A stretch of 64,000 nt of DNA from Endozoicomonas elysicola (GCF_000710775.1 NZ_JOJP01000001.1:2215729-2279728); one strand, 5' to 3'; positions 7,468 through 16,253 are shown, counted from the stretch's first letter. A program made the numbers and translations. Notes: generated by a model from the sequence alone, not told the origin.

Positions 7468-9048
7468 ATGATTGATCTGCAAGCAGTAAATACAATTCCT
7501 GATCTGATGGATGCCGCAGCTAATACCTATGGTAGCCGGTCTGCGATTGAAGATGAAAACGTGACTCTGAGTTTTATAGAGCTGAATGAGTTGCGCCTTA
7601 AAGCCGCCGCTTCATTGCTTTCTATGGGGGTAAAGCCAGGGGATCGTATAGCAGTCTGGGCTCCCAATATTTATGAATGGATTGTGGCGGCCACTGCATT
7701 GCAGACCGTCGGGGCAGCACTCGTTCCATTGAACACCCGAATGAAAGGTTCTGAAGCAGGTTATGTCCTTCGTGCCAGTGGTGCGAAACTGTTGTTCTGT
7801 ATTCATCAGTTTCTAAACTGCCAGTACCCGGACATGCTGGAAGGTGAGGCGCTTCCTGAACTGGAGACGATTGTCACATTCCGTGGGCAAGGTGCCGAAA
7901 ACTGTATTTCCTGGAATGAGTTTCTGCAAAAGTCAGAAAATACTTCTTCTGAACAAGTTCAGTTACGTCAGCAGCACGTAGCATCTGACTCCATGTCTGA
8001 TTTGCTGTTTACCTCGGGCACTACGGGTAAGCCCAAAGGAGTGATGACCAGTCATGGTCAGAACCTTCAGGTGGTTGAGGACTGGAGTGGGGTTGTTGGG
8101 TTAACGGAAGCGGATCGTTATCTGATTGTTAATCCTTTCTTCCACTCTTTTGGCTACAAGGCAGGCTGGATGGCTGCCTTAATGAGAGGGTGTACAATTC
8201 TGCCACTGCAAATATTTGATGTGTCTACCATTCTGCAGATGATTTCCGACGAGAAAGTCTCTGTACTGCCGGGGCCTCCGACACTCTATCAATCCATTCT
8301 GGCTCATCCGGAACTGGATACATTTGATATTTCATCATTACGGGTTGCGGTCACGGGGGCGGCTGCGATTCCTGTTTCCATGATTCACCAAATGCGGGAT
8401 GAGCTCGGTTTTGACACCATTATCACCGCTTATGGCCTTACAGAGGTTTGTGGCTTTGCGACTATCTGTCGTTCCGGAGATGACCCGGAATTGATTGCCA
8501 ATACTTCCGGTCGTGCCATGCCCGGTATAGAAGTTTGCTGTGTTGATGGTGAGGGAAATAAGGTGGCTGCAGGAGTACCGGGGGAGGTTGTGATTCGAGG
8601 CTATAACCTGATGCAAGGGTACTTTGAAAACCCAGAGGCTACTGCAGAAACCATCGATTCTGATGGCTGGTTGCATACAGGTGACATCGGGGTAATGGAC
8701 GAGCAGGGTTACCTGAAAATTACCGATCGGATGAAGGATATGTTCATTACCGGAGGTTTCAATGTCTACCCGGCAGAGATAGAAAACCTGATGAGCAGTC
8801 ATAAGGCCATTGCGCAGGTCGCTGTGGTAGGGATACCCGATGAAAGAATGGGTGAAGTGGCGATGGCTTATATTATTCCAGTATCCGGTGAGAGTCTTAG
8901 TAAAGACGATGTGGTAGCCTGGTGCCGACAGGAAATGGCAAACTATAAGGTGCCAAGGCATGTAGCTATTGTGGATAGCCTGCCAACCAATGCGTCAGGC
9001 AAAGTGCTGAAATTTGAATTAAGAGAGAGTGCAAAGAAACTGGTGTAG
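7468..9048 (+). CDS. fadD3: FadD3-like acyl-CoA synthetase (HIP-CoA ligase candidate)
   Basis: The 526-residue ANL-superfamily ligase has all core motifs: the P-loop LLFTSGTTGKPKG near residue 180, AYGLTEVCG near 320, WLHTGDIG near 405, DRMKDMFITGGFNVYPAEIE near 420, and the C-terminal catalytic Lys in NASGKVLKFELR near 511. It would activate a carboxylic acid to its CoA thioester through an acyl-adenylate. In mycobacteria FadD3 activates HIP, the C/D-ring remnant released by HsaD, and sits next to fadE30 and ipdF. The same neighbours occur here, which supports that role. The ATG at 7468 is preferred to an upstream start at 7423, which falls at the edge of the hairpin repeat. A different fatty or aromatic acid substrate cannot be excluded. 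Confidence 0.75.
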   Translation: MIDLQAVNTIPDLMDAAANTYGSRSAIEDENVTLSFIELNELRLKAAASLLSMGVKPGDRIAVWAPNIYEWIVAATALQTVGAALVPLNTRMKGSEAGYVLRASGAKLLFCIHQFLNCQYPDMLEGEALPELETIVTFRGQGAENCISWNEFLQKSENTSSEQVQLRQQHVASDSMSDLLFTSGTTGKPKGVMTSHGQNLQVVEDWSGVVGLTEADRYLIVNPFFHSFGYKAGWMAALMRGCTILPLQIFDVSTILQMISDEKVSVLPGPPTLYQSILAHPELDTFDISSLRVAVTGAAAIPVSMIHQMRDELGFDTIITAYGLTEVCGFATICRSGDDPELIANTSGRAMPGIEVCCVDGEGNKVAAGVPGEVVIRGYNLMQGYFENPEATAETIDSDGWLHTGDIGVMDEQGYLKITDRMKDMFITGGFNVYPAEIENLMSSHKAIAQVAVVGIPDERMGEVAMAYIIPVSGESLSKDDVVAWCRQEMANYKVPRHVAIVDSLPTNASGKVLKFELRESAKKLV

Positions 9049-9086
9049 TTAATAAAAAGCCTTGTTGATACAAGGCTTTTTATTAA
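9049..9086. terminator. Bidirectional rho-independent terminator
   Basis: A 16-bp perfect stem, TTAATAAAAAGCCTTG with its complement, encloses a six-base loop. A and T runs flank the GC-rich part on both sides. It starts directly after the fadD3-like stop and faces the convergent gene ending at 9110, so it probably serves both. Confidence 0.9.
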
Positions 9087-9109
9087 CCTGTGACAAGTTG
9101 GTCCGGATG

Positions 9110-9817
9110 TTAATTTGAGGGTTTAAAGGATCCCATCATAATGTTGAAGGTATCCGTTACCGGGTAGAGTGGATAGAAGGTGCGCTGGTTGGCAAAATTT
9201 CGGCTCAGATCATATTTAAAGTCGCTGAGAATAAAGTCTGGAATCTCTGGAATCCATTTGTGCACCACTTTCCTGAATGTGAATACCTCGCTTCTGGTTT
9301 GGTAGCCGGAGTATGAGTCTGGGAAAGTCGTTAATACGGTTACAATCTCTCCATCATCATCTGCCCGCATACGAAATTTAGGGGTTAAGTTAATTTCGTA
9401 GGCCCGGGAAATGCCAACATTAAATTTTGATTTGGAAATGATTCGAATAAAAAAATCTTGTGGAGTAAGCTCATTGGCCTTTGCTCTTCCCTCAGGAAAA
9501 ACAAACTCAAATAAATGACTTGAGTGATAGCGTTGAACCTGATGCTTTAATAGCTTTAATGAGTCTTCTGCAAAGAAGTTGGCGAAGTCATCAAAGTCAA
9601 AAGTATTCAAGGTTCGTATCATCTCAATGATGGTGGCTTTCAGTTCTTCTTTGTCACTCTCGGATAACGACGCATCCATGGCAGGCATGGGGGATGTTAT
9701 TTCTGTAGGGTCTGGCTTTTTCGAATGTGAGTTATTTTCTGACTCACCAAGACATGATTGGACAGTGACGAAAACGGCAATCATCCCGATAAGGAGTGAT
9801 TTAATGACACTGGACAT
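9110..9817 (-). CDS. Exported protein of unknown function
   Basis: The 235-residue product begins with a signal peptide: Lys near the start, a hydrophobic core LLIGMIAVFVTV and a Cys at VQSC that could be a lipobox, though Gln at -2 is atypical. The mature part starts with a Ser/Asn/Lys-rich linker, then a predicted alpha+beta domain with a helical FDFDDFANFFAED segment reminiscent of NTF2/SnoaL folds. I do not recognise the family. The ATG at 9817 is chosen because CCTCCT (AGGAGG in reading sense) is six bases upstream and the signal sequence begins there, rather than the longer frame from 9865. It stands alone on the minus strand inside the steroid cluster, convergent with fadD3 and divergent from the acyl-CoA dehydrogenase genes, so it may be regulated with them or be an unrelated insertion. 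Confidence 0.7.
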   Translation of the reverse strand: MSSVIKSLLIGMIAVFVTVQSCLGESENNSHSKKPDPTEITSPMPAMDASLSESDKEELKATIIEMIRTLNTFDFDDFANFFAEDSLKLLKHQVQRYHSSHLFEFVFPEGRAKANELTPQDFFIRIISKSKFNVGISRAYEINLTPKFRMRADDDGEIVTVLTTFPDSYSGYQTRSEVFTFRKVVHKWIPEIPDFILSDFKYDLSRNFANQRTFYPLYPVTDTFNIMMGSFKPSN

Positions 9818-10104
9818 TTGAACCTCCTGATAAAATATTAAGTGAAATTTCAATCGCTGCAGCAAAATTTTTAATTATGAGAGCTGAATAAAGAATTAAC
9901 TCTGACTGTAAAAACTAATGACTCTAAAAAAACAATTCTTCAAGTGGTTTTTAAGACTCATCAAGCCAGCATGGACATAAGATAGTCAGTAATTCTTGGT
10001 TCTGCTGAGTTGATGCAGGCGCCGATATCGTCCATTCGAACGATTACGCTGTTGATGATTCAGGCGAGAGTATGCAGCGATAAGAATCATAAGAGGCGCT
10101 TGCA

Positions 10105-11328
10105 ATGGAGTTCGCTTTTACCGATGAGCAGGAGATGATTCGGGAGTCCGCCGACAGCTTCCTGCAGGATGTCTCAACATCGGAGGCAGTTCGTGCAGCC
10201 ATGGCTACTGATCAGGGTTTTGATCCTGAACTCTGGGACCGGCTGTGTCAGGAAATGTACTGGCAGGCACTGCATATTCCTGAAGAGTATGGTGGCCTTG
10301 GTCTGGGGTATGTTGAACTGGCGATACTGTTTGAAGAGATGGGGAGAAGGTTGTTTTGTTCACCCTTCTTTTCAACCGTTGCAATGGGTGTTAATGCGCT
10401 TCTGGTTGCTGGCAATGAAGAACAGAAACAGCAGTGGTTGCCTCAGATTGCTGAAGGCAGCCTGACCGCAACACTGGGTCTGGCGTCCAGTCAGCAGAAT
10501 CGAGAAAATCGCAGTTGGGATGCCAGCAGTGTTCAAGCCACCGCCAGGAAAGAGGGGGATGGCTATGTGCTTTCAGGCTCCTGGCATTACGTGCCGGATG
10601 GGCATACAGCAGGATTATTGATTCTTGCTGCCAGGGAAGAGGGCAGCAAAGAGGAAGATGGTATACGTCTTTTTGCCGTGTCTCCTGACAGCGAAGGTGT
10701 ACAGCGTTACTGGACACCAACCATGGATCAAACCCGCAAACAGGCAAAGGTCGAGATTGAAAATCTGTTCGTTTCAGCAGATTGCCGTCTGGGTGGTGAA
10801 GGGACGTCAGACTGGCCTGCCCTGCAACAGGTTCTTCAACTGGCGTCGATAGCCATTGCTGCTGAACAGGTGGGTGGTGCACGTCAGGTGATGGATTTAA
10901 CCATCGACTACACCCGCGAGCGGGTTCAGTTTGGTCGTACCATTGCCAGCTTTCAGGCCATCAAACACCGGGCTGCGGATATGATGCTGCAGGTTGAGTG
11001 TGCCAAATCTGCCGTTTATTACGCAGCCTGTGTTGCTGATGAGGTGTTGAGAAACGAGTCTGATTCCGCAGTAAAAGAAGAACTTCCCGAAGCAGCAGCG
11101 CTTGCCAAAGCGTATTGCTCTGACGCTTTTTTCCACTGTGCTGCAGAATCCATCCAGCTTCATGGTGGTGTTGGCTTTACCTGGGAATATGACCCACACC
11201 TCTATTTCAAACGTGCCAAGTCCACCGAAACCTTTCTGGGGGATGCTGGTTTGCATCGGGAGCGTATTGCCAGTCTGCTATTGGATGATAGTAAAGATAA
11301 CGTTACTTCAGGGCAGGTGGAGAGGTAA
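10105..11328 (+). CDS. Acyl-CoA dehydrogenase, subunit of probable heteromeric pair
   Basis: The 407-residue protein has the acyl-CoA dehydrogenase fold: an N-terminal FTDEQEMIRESADSFL helix, IPEEYGGLGLGYVELAILFEEMG, a weakly conserved middle domain, and the C-terminal QLHGGVGFTWEYDPHLYFKRAK FAD-binding region. The next gene, five bases downstream, encodes another family member. Actinobacterial steroid degraders commonly use alpha2beta2 acyl-CoA dehydrogenases built from two adjacent genes (FadE26-27, FadE28-29 type), and this pair fits that pattern. The substrate is probably a CoA ester of a side-chain or C/D-ring intermediate. The middle domain lacks the usual strong FAD/substrate motif (a YCxTEPxxGSD-like string), which is normal for the non-catalytic-type partner. 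The start is supported by family alignment; a spaced AAGAGG precedes it. Confidence 0.8.
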   Translation: MEFAFTDEQEMIRESADSFLQDVSTSEAVRAAMATDQGFDPELWDRLCQEMYWQALHIPEEYGGLGLGYVELAILFEEMGRRLFCSPFFSTVAMGVNALLVAGNEEQKQQWLPQIAEGSLTATLGLASSQQNRENRSWDASSVQATARKEGDGYVLSGSWHYVPDGHTAGLLILAAREEGSKEEDGIRLFAVSPDSEGVQRYWTPTMDQTRKQAKVEIENLFVSADCRLGGEGTSDWPALQQVLQLASIAIAAEQVGGARQVMDLTIDYTRERVQFGRTIASFQAIKHRAADMMLQVECAKSAVYYAACVADEVLRNESDSAVKEELPEAAALAKAYCSDAFFHCAAESIQLHGGVGFTWEYDPHLYFKRAKSTETFLGDAGLHRERIASLLLDDSKDNVTSGQVER

Positions 11329-11333
11329 GCATT

Positions 11334-12527
11334 ATGAAAATCAGTTTCAGTCCTGAAGATGAGCAGTTCCGTAAAGAAGTAGCCACCTGGCTAAAGGAAA
11401 ACCTGACCGGCGAGTTTGAGCAGCTTCGCTTCCGCGGTGGGCCGGGTGATGAACATATGTTCCCGGAAGAGCGGAAAAAATGGGAAGAGCACATGGCCAA
11501 AGCGGGTTGGCTCTGTGTGGGTTGGCCTGAAGAGCATGGCGGTCGCGGGCTCTCTATTAATCAGCAGGTTATTTTTAACGAAGAGTATGCCCGTGCCGGT
11601 GGTCCTGGCCATATGGGGCATATTGGTGAAGGTCTGGCTGGCCCTACCATCATTGCTTTCGGTACTGAAGAGCAGAAGCAACGTTTTCTCCCAGGTATTG
11701 CCAATGGCACAGAGTATTGGTGTCAGGGGTACTCAGAGCCCAGTGCAGGTTCAGATCTGGCTAATGTCAAAACTAAAGCAGCATTGAATGAGTCTACCGG
11801 GCAGTGGGAGATCAGTGGTCAGAAGGTCTGGACCTCTCTTGCCCATGAATCTGACTGGTGCTTTGTGATTGCCCGTACCGAACCCGGTAGCAAAGGCCAT
11901 AAAGGGCTTTCGTTTCTGCTGGTGCCAATGGATCAGCCAGGAATCGAAGTACGCCCTATTGAACAGCTGACGGGTACCTCAGAGTTTAACGAAGTCTTCT
12001 TTGACAATGCTGTAACCGATGCCAGCAATATTGTCGGCAAGCCCGGTGATGGCTGGAAAATAGCCATGGCTTTGCTGGGCTTTGAGCGTGGAGTCTCCAC
12101 GCTGGGACAGCAGATGCAGTTCCTCAATGAGATGGATGAAATTATCCGGATCGCAAAAAAGAATGGTGCAGCAGAAGATCCTGCTATACGACAGCGCATT
12201 GCTGATGCCTGGGTTGGTCTGCGGATCATGCGTTATAACGCACTTCGCATGTTGTCCGGTTCTCAGGATGGTTCTCTGCAGAAAGAAGCGATGATCTACA
12301 AACTGCACTGGGCTACCTGGCATGCCAACCTGGGTAAGCTGGCGATGGATGTGCTTGGGCCTGAGTCTGAACTGCTGGACGAAGGGCCTTATGAGCTGAC
12401 CCGCCTGCAATCCATGTATCTCTTTACCCGTTCTGACACTATTTATGGTGGCAGTAATGAAATTCAGCGGAACATTATCGCTGAGCGGGCATTGGAAATG
12501 CCCAAAGAGCCCAGACAGGCCAAGTAG
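11334..12527 (+). CDS. Acyl-CoA dehydrogenase, catalytic partner (FadE-like)
   Basis: The 397-residue acyl-CoA dehydrogenase carries the motifs poorly kept in its neighbour: WCQGYSEPSAGSDLANVKTKA near residue 130 (flavin/substrate binding), the LLGFERG segment near 245 whose Glu corresponds in position to the IVD/LCAD-type catalytic base, and the C-terminal TIYGGSNEIQRNIIAERAL. The partner gene ends five bases upstream, suggesting coupled translation and a mixed tetramer. Sequence style and neighbourhood (fadD3, ipdF, thiolase) resemble FadE30-type enzymes of HIP catabolism, but the exact substrate is inferred. The end of the gene is followed at once by repeat DNA (hairpin family A, then the TIR element), so the operon may be interrupted here. 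Confidence 0.8.
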   Translation: MKISFSPEDEQFRKEVATWLKENLTGEFEQLRFRGGPGDEHMFPEERKKWEEHMAKAGWLCVGWPEEHGGRGLSINQQVIFNEEYARAGGPGHMGHIGEGLAGPTIIAFGTEEQKQRFLPGIANGTEYWCQGYSEPSAGSDLANVKTKAALNESTGQWEISGQKVWTSLAHESDWCFVIARTEPGSKGHKGLSFLLVPMDQPGIEVRPIEQLTGTSEFNEVFFDNAVTDASNIVGKPGDGWKIAMALLGFERGVSTLGQQMQFLNEMDEIIRIAKKNGAAEDPAIRQRIADAWVGLRIMRYNALRMLSGSQDGSLQKEAMIYKLHWATWHANLGKLAMDVLGPESELLDEGPYELTRLQSMYLFTRSDTIYGGSNEIQRNIIAERALEMPKEPRQAK

Positions 12528-12532
12528 TTTTT

Positions 12533-12606
12533 GAGCCACAAAGAGCACGAAGAGCACAAAGGAAGAAAAAGAAAAGCTTCCCTTTGTGATCTCCGTGATT
12601 AGGCTC
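12533..12606. repeat. Dispersed hairpin repeat, family A copy 2
   Basis: The arms GAGCCACAAAGAGCACGAAG and CTTTGTGATCTCCGTGATTAGGCTC are imperfect inverted copies around an A-rich loop. It lies six bases after the acyl-CoA dehydrogenase stop and abuts the following TIR element. The same core words (CCACAAAG, GAGCAC, CTTTGTG) recur in the other copies. Confidence 0.75.
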
Positions 12607-12755
12607 TGGTTTGAGCCCGAAGGGTGGCTCGTATAACCGCCTTCCAGCTTCGTTGGACTGGTTTGATGTAGAACCTACTACACCTGCACCAGTCCGCCTC
12701 GTGGAAGATGGCTATACAAGCCACTGAGGCTGCAACCTTAGGTCAACAGAGCCTA
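12601..12755. mobile_element. Truncated TIR-type element (short copy)
   Basis: From AGGCTCTGGTTTGAGCCC to the right terminus (12732-12755, ending GTCAACAGAGCCTA) it matches the right-hand 160 bp of the longer element at 46835-47099 with scattered substitutions. The left 24-bp terminus is missing. No transposase is encoded. It separates the acyl-CoA dehydrogenase pair from the ipdF-like gene. Confidence 0.7.
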
Positions 12756-12792
12756 ACATTATTTGATAATAAGAATTAACGGGAGAAAGGCG

Positions 12793-13575
12793 ATGTTGAA
12801 CCCGGAATATGTACAGGGTCATAACCTGTTGGATGGTAAGTCAGTTCTGATTACCGCAGCTGCCGGAGCGGGTATTGGCTTTTCTGCTGCTGTGCGGGCG
12901 GCGGAAGAGGGCTGTCGTGCACTGATGATCAGCGATATTCATGAAGGCCGGTTGATTGAGGCCGCAGAAAAGATAAAAGCCGAAACCGGTCTGGAAGCGA
13001 TTTATACCCAAGTTTGTAATGTCACCGATGAAGAGCAGGTCCAGACTCTGGTGGCTGCTGCTGAGGAAAAGCTCGGTGGTGTGGATGTATTGATCAATAA
13101 TGCTGGTCTGGGTGGTTCCAAGCTGCTGGTAGAGATGGAAGACGCTGAGTGGAACCGTGTTCTTGATGTGACGTTGACCGGTACCATGCGTATGACTCGT
13201 GCTATTTTACCAGCGATGATGGCTCGTAAATCCGGTGTTATTGTTAATAATGCTTCGGTACTGGGCTGGCGTGCCCAGAAAGAGCAGGCACATTATGCGG
13301 CTGCCAAGGCCGGGGTTATGGCACTGACCCGCTGTTCCGCTCTGGAGGCTGCAGAGTATGGCATTCGTATCAATGCGGTCAGCCCAAGCATCGCTCTTCA
13401 TGATTTCCTTCGTAAGTCAGCACCTCAGGATCTGTTACAACAGCTGGCTTCAAGAGAAGCATTTGGTCGTGCTGCTGAAGTCTGGGAGATCGCCAACATC
13501 ATGATGTTCCTGGCCAGTGACTACAGCTCTTACATGGCCGGTGAAGTGATTTCTGCCAGCAGCCAGAGGGCCTGA
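12793..13575 (+). CDS. ipdF: Short-chain dehydrogenase, IpdF-like
   Basis: The 260-residue SDR has an unusual coenzyme loop ITAAAGAGIG near residue 20 instead of TGxxxGIG, NNAG near 102, Ser in NNASVLG near 150 and HYAAAKAG near 168. The AAAG loop and overall pattern are those I associate with mycobacterial IpdF (Rv3559c type), which oxidises the 5-hydroxy group of the HIP-derived CoA ester. In mycobacteria ipdF also stands beside fadE30 and fadD3. The ATG at 12793 is chosen over 12763 because GGGAGAAAGG precedes it closely; the longer frame would begin inside the repeat-derived leader. Its stop overlaps the next start by one base (TGATG), so the MaoC gene is coupled. IpdF identity is probable but not proven. 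Confidence 0.68.
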   Translation: MLNPEYVQGHNLLDGKSVLITAAAGAGIGFSAAVRAAEEGCRALMISDIHEGRLIEAAEKIKAETGLEAIYTQVCNVTDEEQVQTLVAAAEEKLGGVDVLINNAGLGGSKLLVEMEDAEWNRVLDVTLTGTMRMTRAILPAMMARKSGVIVNNASVLGWRAQKEQAHYAAAKAGVMALTRCSALEAAEYGIRINAVSPSIALHDFLRKSAPQDLLQQLASREAFGRAAEVWEIANIMMFLASDYSSYMAGEVISASSQRA

Positions 13576-14036
13576 TGATGACCACAGTCTTTAAAACACC
13601 TCATGAACTCCAGGATAAGGTTGGCGTGGTTCTGGGAGAAAGTCAGTGGCTGACTATTGACCAGGAGCGAATTAACCTGTTTGCAGAAGCAACCGGTGAT
13701 CACCAGTGGATTCATGTTGACCCCGAACGTGCCAAGGACGGCCCTTTTGGTGCCTGCATAGCCCATGGTTACCTGACGCTCTCACTGGTCAGTTTGTTCC
13801 TGCCAGAGATTATGGATGTTCAGGGAATCAGTATGGGCGTTAATTACGGCACGGATAAAGTGCGCTTTCCTAATTCTGTGAAAGTGGGTGCGCGCATTCG
13901 TGGTGTGGGTGAGCTGATTAACGTTGAAGAAGTAAAAGGTGGTGTTCAGTCAACAGTTCGAGTGACTGTAGAAATTGAAGGTGAAGATCGTCCTGCCTGC
14001 GTGGTGGATACGATTTCCCGTTACTACCCAGAATAA
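13575..14036 (+). CDS. MaoC-like (R)-enoyl-CoA hydratase
   Basis: The 153-residue single hot-dog-domain protein carries the hydratase-2 signature: FAEATGDHQWIHVDPERAKDG near residues 36-55 with catalytic Asp and His, followed by GPFGACIAHGYLTLSL. It would add water to a trans-2-enoyl-CoA in beta-oxidation, here presumably of a steroid C/D-ring intermediate made by the acyl-CoA dehydrogenases upstream and passed to the thiolase downstream. Two consecutive ATG codons (13575, 13578) are possible; the first overlaps the SDR stop codon by one base. It has the length of stand-alone MaoC hydratases (about 150 residues). Confidence 0.8.
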   Translation: MMTTVFKTPHELQDKVGVVLGESQWLTIDQERINLFAEATGDHQWIHVDPERAKDGPFGACIAHGYLTLSLVSLFLPEIMDVQGISMGVNYGTDKVRFPNSVKVGARIRGVGELINVEEVKGGVQSTVRVTVEIEGEDRPACVVDTISRYYPE

Positions 14037-14101
14037 TCAGTTAACCCGGTAGGAAAGCCGGGTTGAAGCTTTCCAGAATGCTCGAGCAAGGAATAAAAAC
14101 A

Positions 14102-15304
14102 ATGAAAGACGCTGTTATTGTTTCAACCGCCCGTACGGCCATTGGTAAAGCGTTTCGCGGCGCATTTAATGATACTGAAGCACCGGCGATGGGTGGTCAT
14201 GTAGTACGTGAGGCGGTTAAGCGCGCTGGCATCGAAGCGGGTGAAGTGGATGATGTGCTGATTGGTGCGGCTGCTCAGCAGGGCACTCAGTCATACAATC
14301 TTGGTCGCCTCTGTGCCATTGCTGGTGGGCTGCCAGAGAGCGTGCCCGGTATGGCCATGGAGCGTCAATGTTCATCAGGTTTGATGACGATTGCTACTGC
14401 TGCCAAAAGCATCATGTGTGATGAGATTGATATTGCAGTGGCAGGTGGTCTTGAGTCAATCTCACTGGTTCAGAACAAACACAAGAATACCTATCGAAAC
14501 CTGTCTAAGGCCGCCATTGCCATGGATCCTGCTGCCTATATTCCCATGATTGAAACGGCAGAGATTGTTTCTGAGCGTTATGGCATCAGTCGTGAAGCGC
14601 AGGACGCCTACAGCCTGCAAAGTCAGCTGAGAACGGCTGAAGCCCAGAAAGCCGGCCTCTTTGCGGATGAAATTGTCCCCATGACCACGACCAAGAGCAT
14701 CTTCAATAAGGAAACTAAAGAGGTGACTTATGAAGAGGTGACACTGGCTCAGGATGAGTGCAATCGAGCCAGTACAACGCTGGAGAGTCTGGCAGGCCTG
14801 CAACCCGTGTGGAAGGATGGTCACTGGGTACCTGAAGGTCGCTTCATTACAGCGGGTAACGCTTCACAGCTGTCTGATGGTGCATCTGCCTCTGTTTTGA
14901 TGAGCAGCAAACTGGCAGAGCAAAGAGGTCTGGAACCACTGGGTATTTATCGTGGTCTTGCCGTTGCTGGTTGTGCATCCGATGAAATGGGGATTGGTCC
15001 TGTGTTTGCCATTCCCAAACTTTTGAAGCGCCATGGTCTGAAAATGGACGACATTGGTCTTTGGGAGCTGAATGAAGCTTTTGCCTGTCAGGTCATTTAC
15101 TGTCGTGACCAGCTGGGTATTCCCAATGAAAACCTGAACGTTAATGGTGGTGCGATTGCCGTTGGCCATCCATTTGGGATGTCAGGTGCCCGTATGGTGG
15201 GGCATTCTCTTATTGAAGGTAAGCGTCGTGGAGCCAAATATGTGGTGGTCACCATGTGTATTGGTGGTGGTATGGGCGCTGCAGGCCTGTTCGAAGTAGC
15301 CTGA
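14102..15304 (+). CDS. fadA6: Thiolase, acetyl-CoA acetyltransferase family (FadA6-like)
   Basis: The 400-residue thiolase has the catalytic Cys at residue 90 ([12 protein letters not shown]), the catalytic His in [16 protein letters not shown] near 355 and the second Cys in [14 protein letters not shown] near 386. It would cleave a 3-ketoacyl-CoA with CoA. Adjacent to fadD3-, acyl-CoA dehydrogenase- and ipdF-like genes it corresponds in position to mycobacterial fadA6, which acts late in HIP degradation. The ATG at 14102 is preferred because AAGGA lies nine bases upstream and the family N-terminus ([15 protein letters not shown]) starts there; the frame open from 14063 adds 13 atypical residues. 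The gene is followed by a strong hairpin (15314-15388) that probably ends the transcript. Confidence 0.78.
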   Translation: MKDAVIVSTARTAIGKAFRGAFNDTEAPAMGGHVVREAVKRAGIEAGEVDDVLIGAAAQQGTQSYNLGRLCAIAGGLPESVPGMAMERQCSSGLMTIATAAKSIMCDEIDIAVAGGLESISLVQNKHKNTYRNLSKAAIAMDPAAYIPMIETAEIVSERYGISREAQDAYSLQSQLRTAEAQKAGLFADEIVPMTTTKSIFNKETKEVTYEEVTLAQDECNRASTTLESLAGLQPVWKDGHWVPEGRFITAGNASQLSDGASASVLMSSKLAEQRGLEPLGIYRGLAVAGCASDEMGIGPVFAIPKLLKRHGLKMDDIGLWELNEAFACQVIYCRDQLGIPNENLNVNGGAIAVGHPFGMSGARMVGHSLIEGKRRGAKYVVVTMCIGGGMGAAGLFEVA

Positions 15305-15313
15305 TTTTTATTG

Positions 15314-15388
15314 AACCACGAAGATCACAAAGCCTACAAAGAAGGGCTTTTCTTTTGATTCTTTGTGCTCTTCGTGATCTTCGTGGTT
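15314..15388. repeat. Dispersed hairpin repeat, family A copy 3
   Basis: The arms AACCACGAAGATCAC and GTGATCTTCGTGGTT form a perfect 15-bp stem, with further pairing of CACAAAG/CTTTGTG words inside, followed by an A run. It starts ten bases after the thiolase stop and ends 24 bases before the ketosteroid isomerase start, where it may act as a terminator. Confidence 0.85.
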
Positions 15389-15412
15389 AAAAAACAGAGG
15401 ATGATAATAACA

Positions 15413-15796
15413 ATGATCTCTACATCCACTATCCGTGAAAAGATGGAACTCTATGTCCAGCTGGTTAATAAGCGGGATATTAAAGCTATTCTCGAACTTT
15501 ATGCCGCTGATGCCACTGTGGAAGATCCTGTGGGTGTTGAACCTTTACAGGGTATTGAAGCAATTTCCCGGTTTTACCGTGAAGGGTTAGGGCAAAGTGA
15601 AGCCTCAGCTGAGCAAACGGGTGACGTCAGAACAACGATCAGTGGTGAGGGGGCTATTCCTTTTCAAGTCAAAGTGACCTTTGAAGGACGACCCTGTGTT
15701 ATTACGGTTATCGATGTCATGCAGTTCAACGACGATGGCAAAATTACTTCCATGAAGGCCTATTGGAGCCAGGATAACCTGGAGGTGCTGGCATGA
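15413..15796 (+). CDS. ksi: Delta5-3-ketosteroid isomerase
   Basis: The 127-residue product matches the length of bacterial ketosteroid isomerases (about 125-131). It has their spaced catalytic residues: Tyr in MELYVQLV near residue 14, Asp in ATVEDPVG near 39, and the second acid in VIDVMQFN near 100. The enzyme moves the double bond of 5-ene-3-ketosteroids to the 4-ene position through a dienolate, the step that allows ring A dehydrogenation. The start at 15413 gives the family N-terminus; an ATG at 15401 touches the AGAGG and is less suitable, and the longer frame from 15365 begins in the hairpin. The next gene overlaps the end (ATGA), so it is translationally coupled to a related small fold protein. 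Confidence 0.83.
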   Translation: MISTSTIREKMELYVQLVNKRDIKAILELYAADATVEDPVGVEPLQGIEAISRFYREGLGQSEASAEQTGDVRTTISGEGAIPFQVKVTFEGRPCVITVIDVMQFNDDGKITSMKAYWSQDNLEVLA

Positions 15797-16218
15797 CGCT
15801 GGAAGAGCGCATAGAAAAGCTGGAAGCGCTGGAAGATATCCGTCAGCTGAAACACCGTTACCTGAACGCCTGTGACCTGAAAGAAGTGGAAGCTATCAGA
15901 GACTGCTTTGCCGAGGGTGACATTGTCATCGATTATGGCCCTATTGGCCTTTTTAAAGATCGTGACAGTTTTGTTGGGCTGTTCCAGGAGATGGCCTGTC
16001 ATGATCATGTCATTGACCTTCACCATGGCGCTAATCCTGAAATTGAAGTGGATGGTAACCAGGCTTCAGCAAGATGGGCGCTCTATTACTTCAATATCAA
16101 TGGGGATACGGGGGCAACCCGTCAGCTCGGCGGTTTTTATCAGGATGAGTATCGTCGTATTGCTGGTTCATGGAGGATCATTAAAACAACTTTCAAGGCT
16201 CACTCTATAAGCGAATGA
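15793..16218 (+). CDS. SnoaL/NTF2-like family protein
   Basis: The 141-residue protein is an alpha+beta cone of the SnoaL-like type: N-terminal helix LEERIEKLEALEDIRQLKHRY, helix LKEVEAIRDCFAEGDIVIDYG, and C-terminal strands GGFYQDEYRRIAGSWRI with the terminal IIKTTFKAHS. Proteins of this type include dehydratases, isomerases and small binding proteins. Its start overlaps the ketosteroid isomerase stop by four bases, so both are probably made together and act in the same steroid step or on related intermediates. No catalytic role can be assigned from the visible residues. It converges on the DUF819 gene, 35 bp away. Confidence 0.75.
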   Translation: MTLEERIEKLEALEDIRQLKHRYLNACDLKEVEAIRDCFAEGDIVIDYGPIGLFKDRDSFVGLFQEMACHDHVIDLHHGANPEIEVDGNQASARWALYYFNINGDTGATRQLGGFYQDEYRRIAGSWRIIKTTFKAHSISE

Positions 16219-16253
16219 GCCTTGGGCCGCCAGTTTTTAACAGGATCTGGCGT

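Noticed and set aside
8338-8961. Minus-strand ORF of 207 codons opposite the fadD3-like gene
   Set aside because: Shadow of a conserved plus-strand gene with all ANL motifs in frame; no start signal or recognisable protein.
10027-10044. ATCGT...ACGAT inverted repeat as a TetR-type operator before the acyl-CoA dehydrogenase genes
   Set aside because: Only five-base arms with an eight-base spacer; does not match the known KstR or KstR2 sites and no second copy was seen.
16219-16253. GCCGCCAG...CTGGCG hairpin between SnoaL-like and DUF819 genes as terminator
   Set aside because: Short imperfect stem without a T run; the two convergent genes are only 35 bp apart, and I could not support a terminator call.
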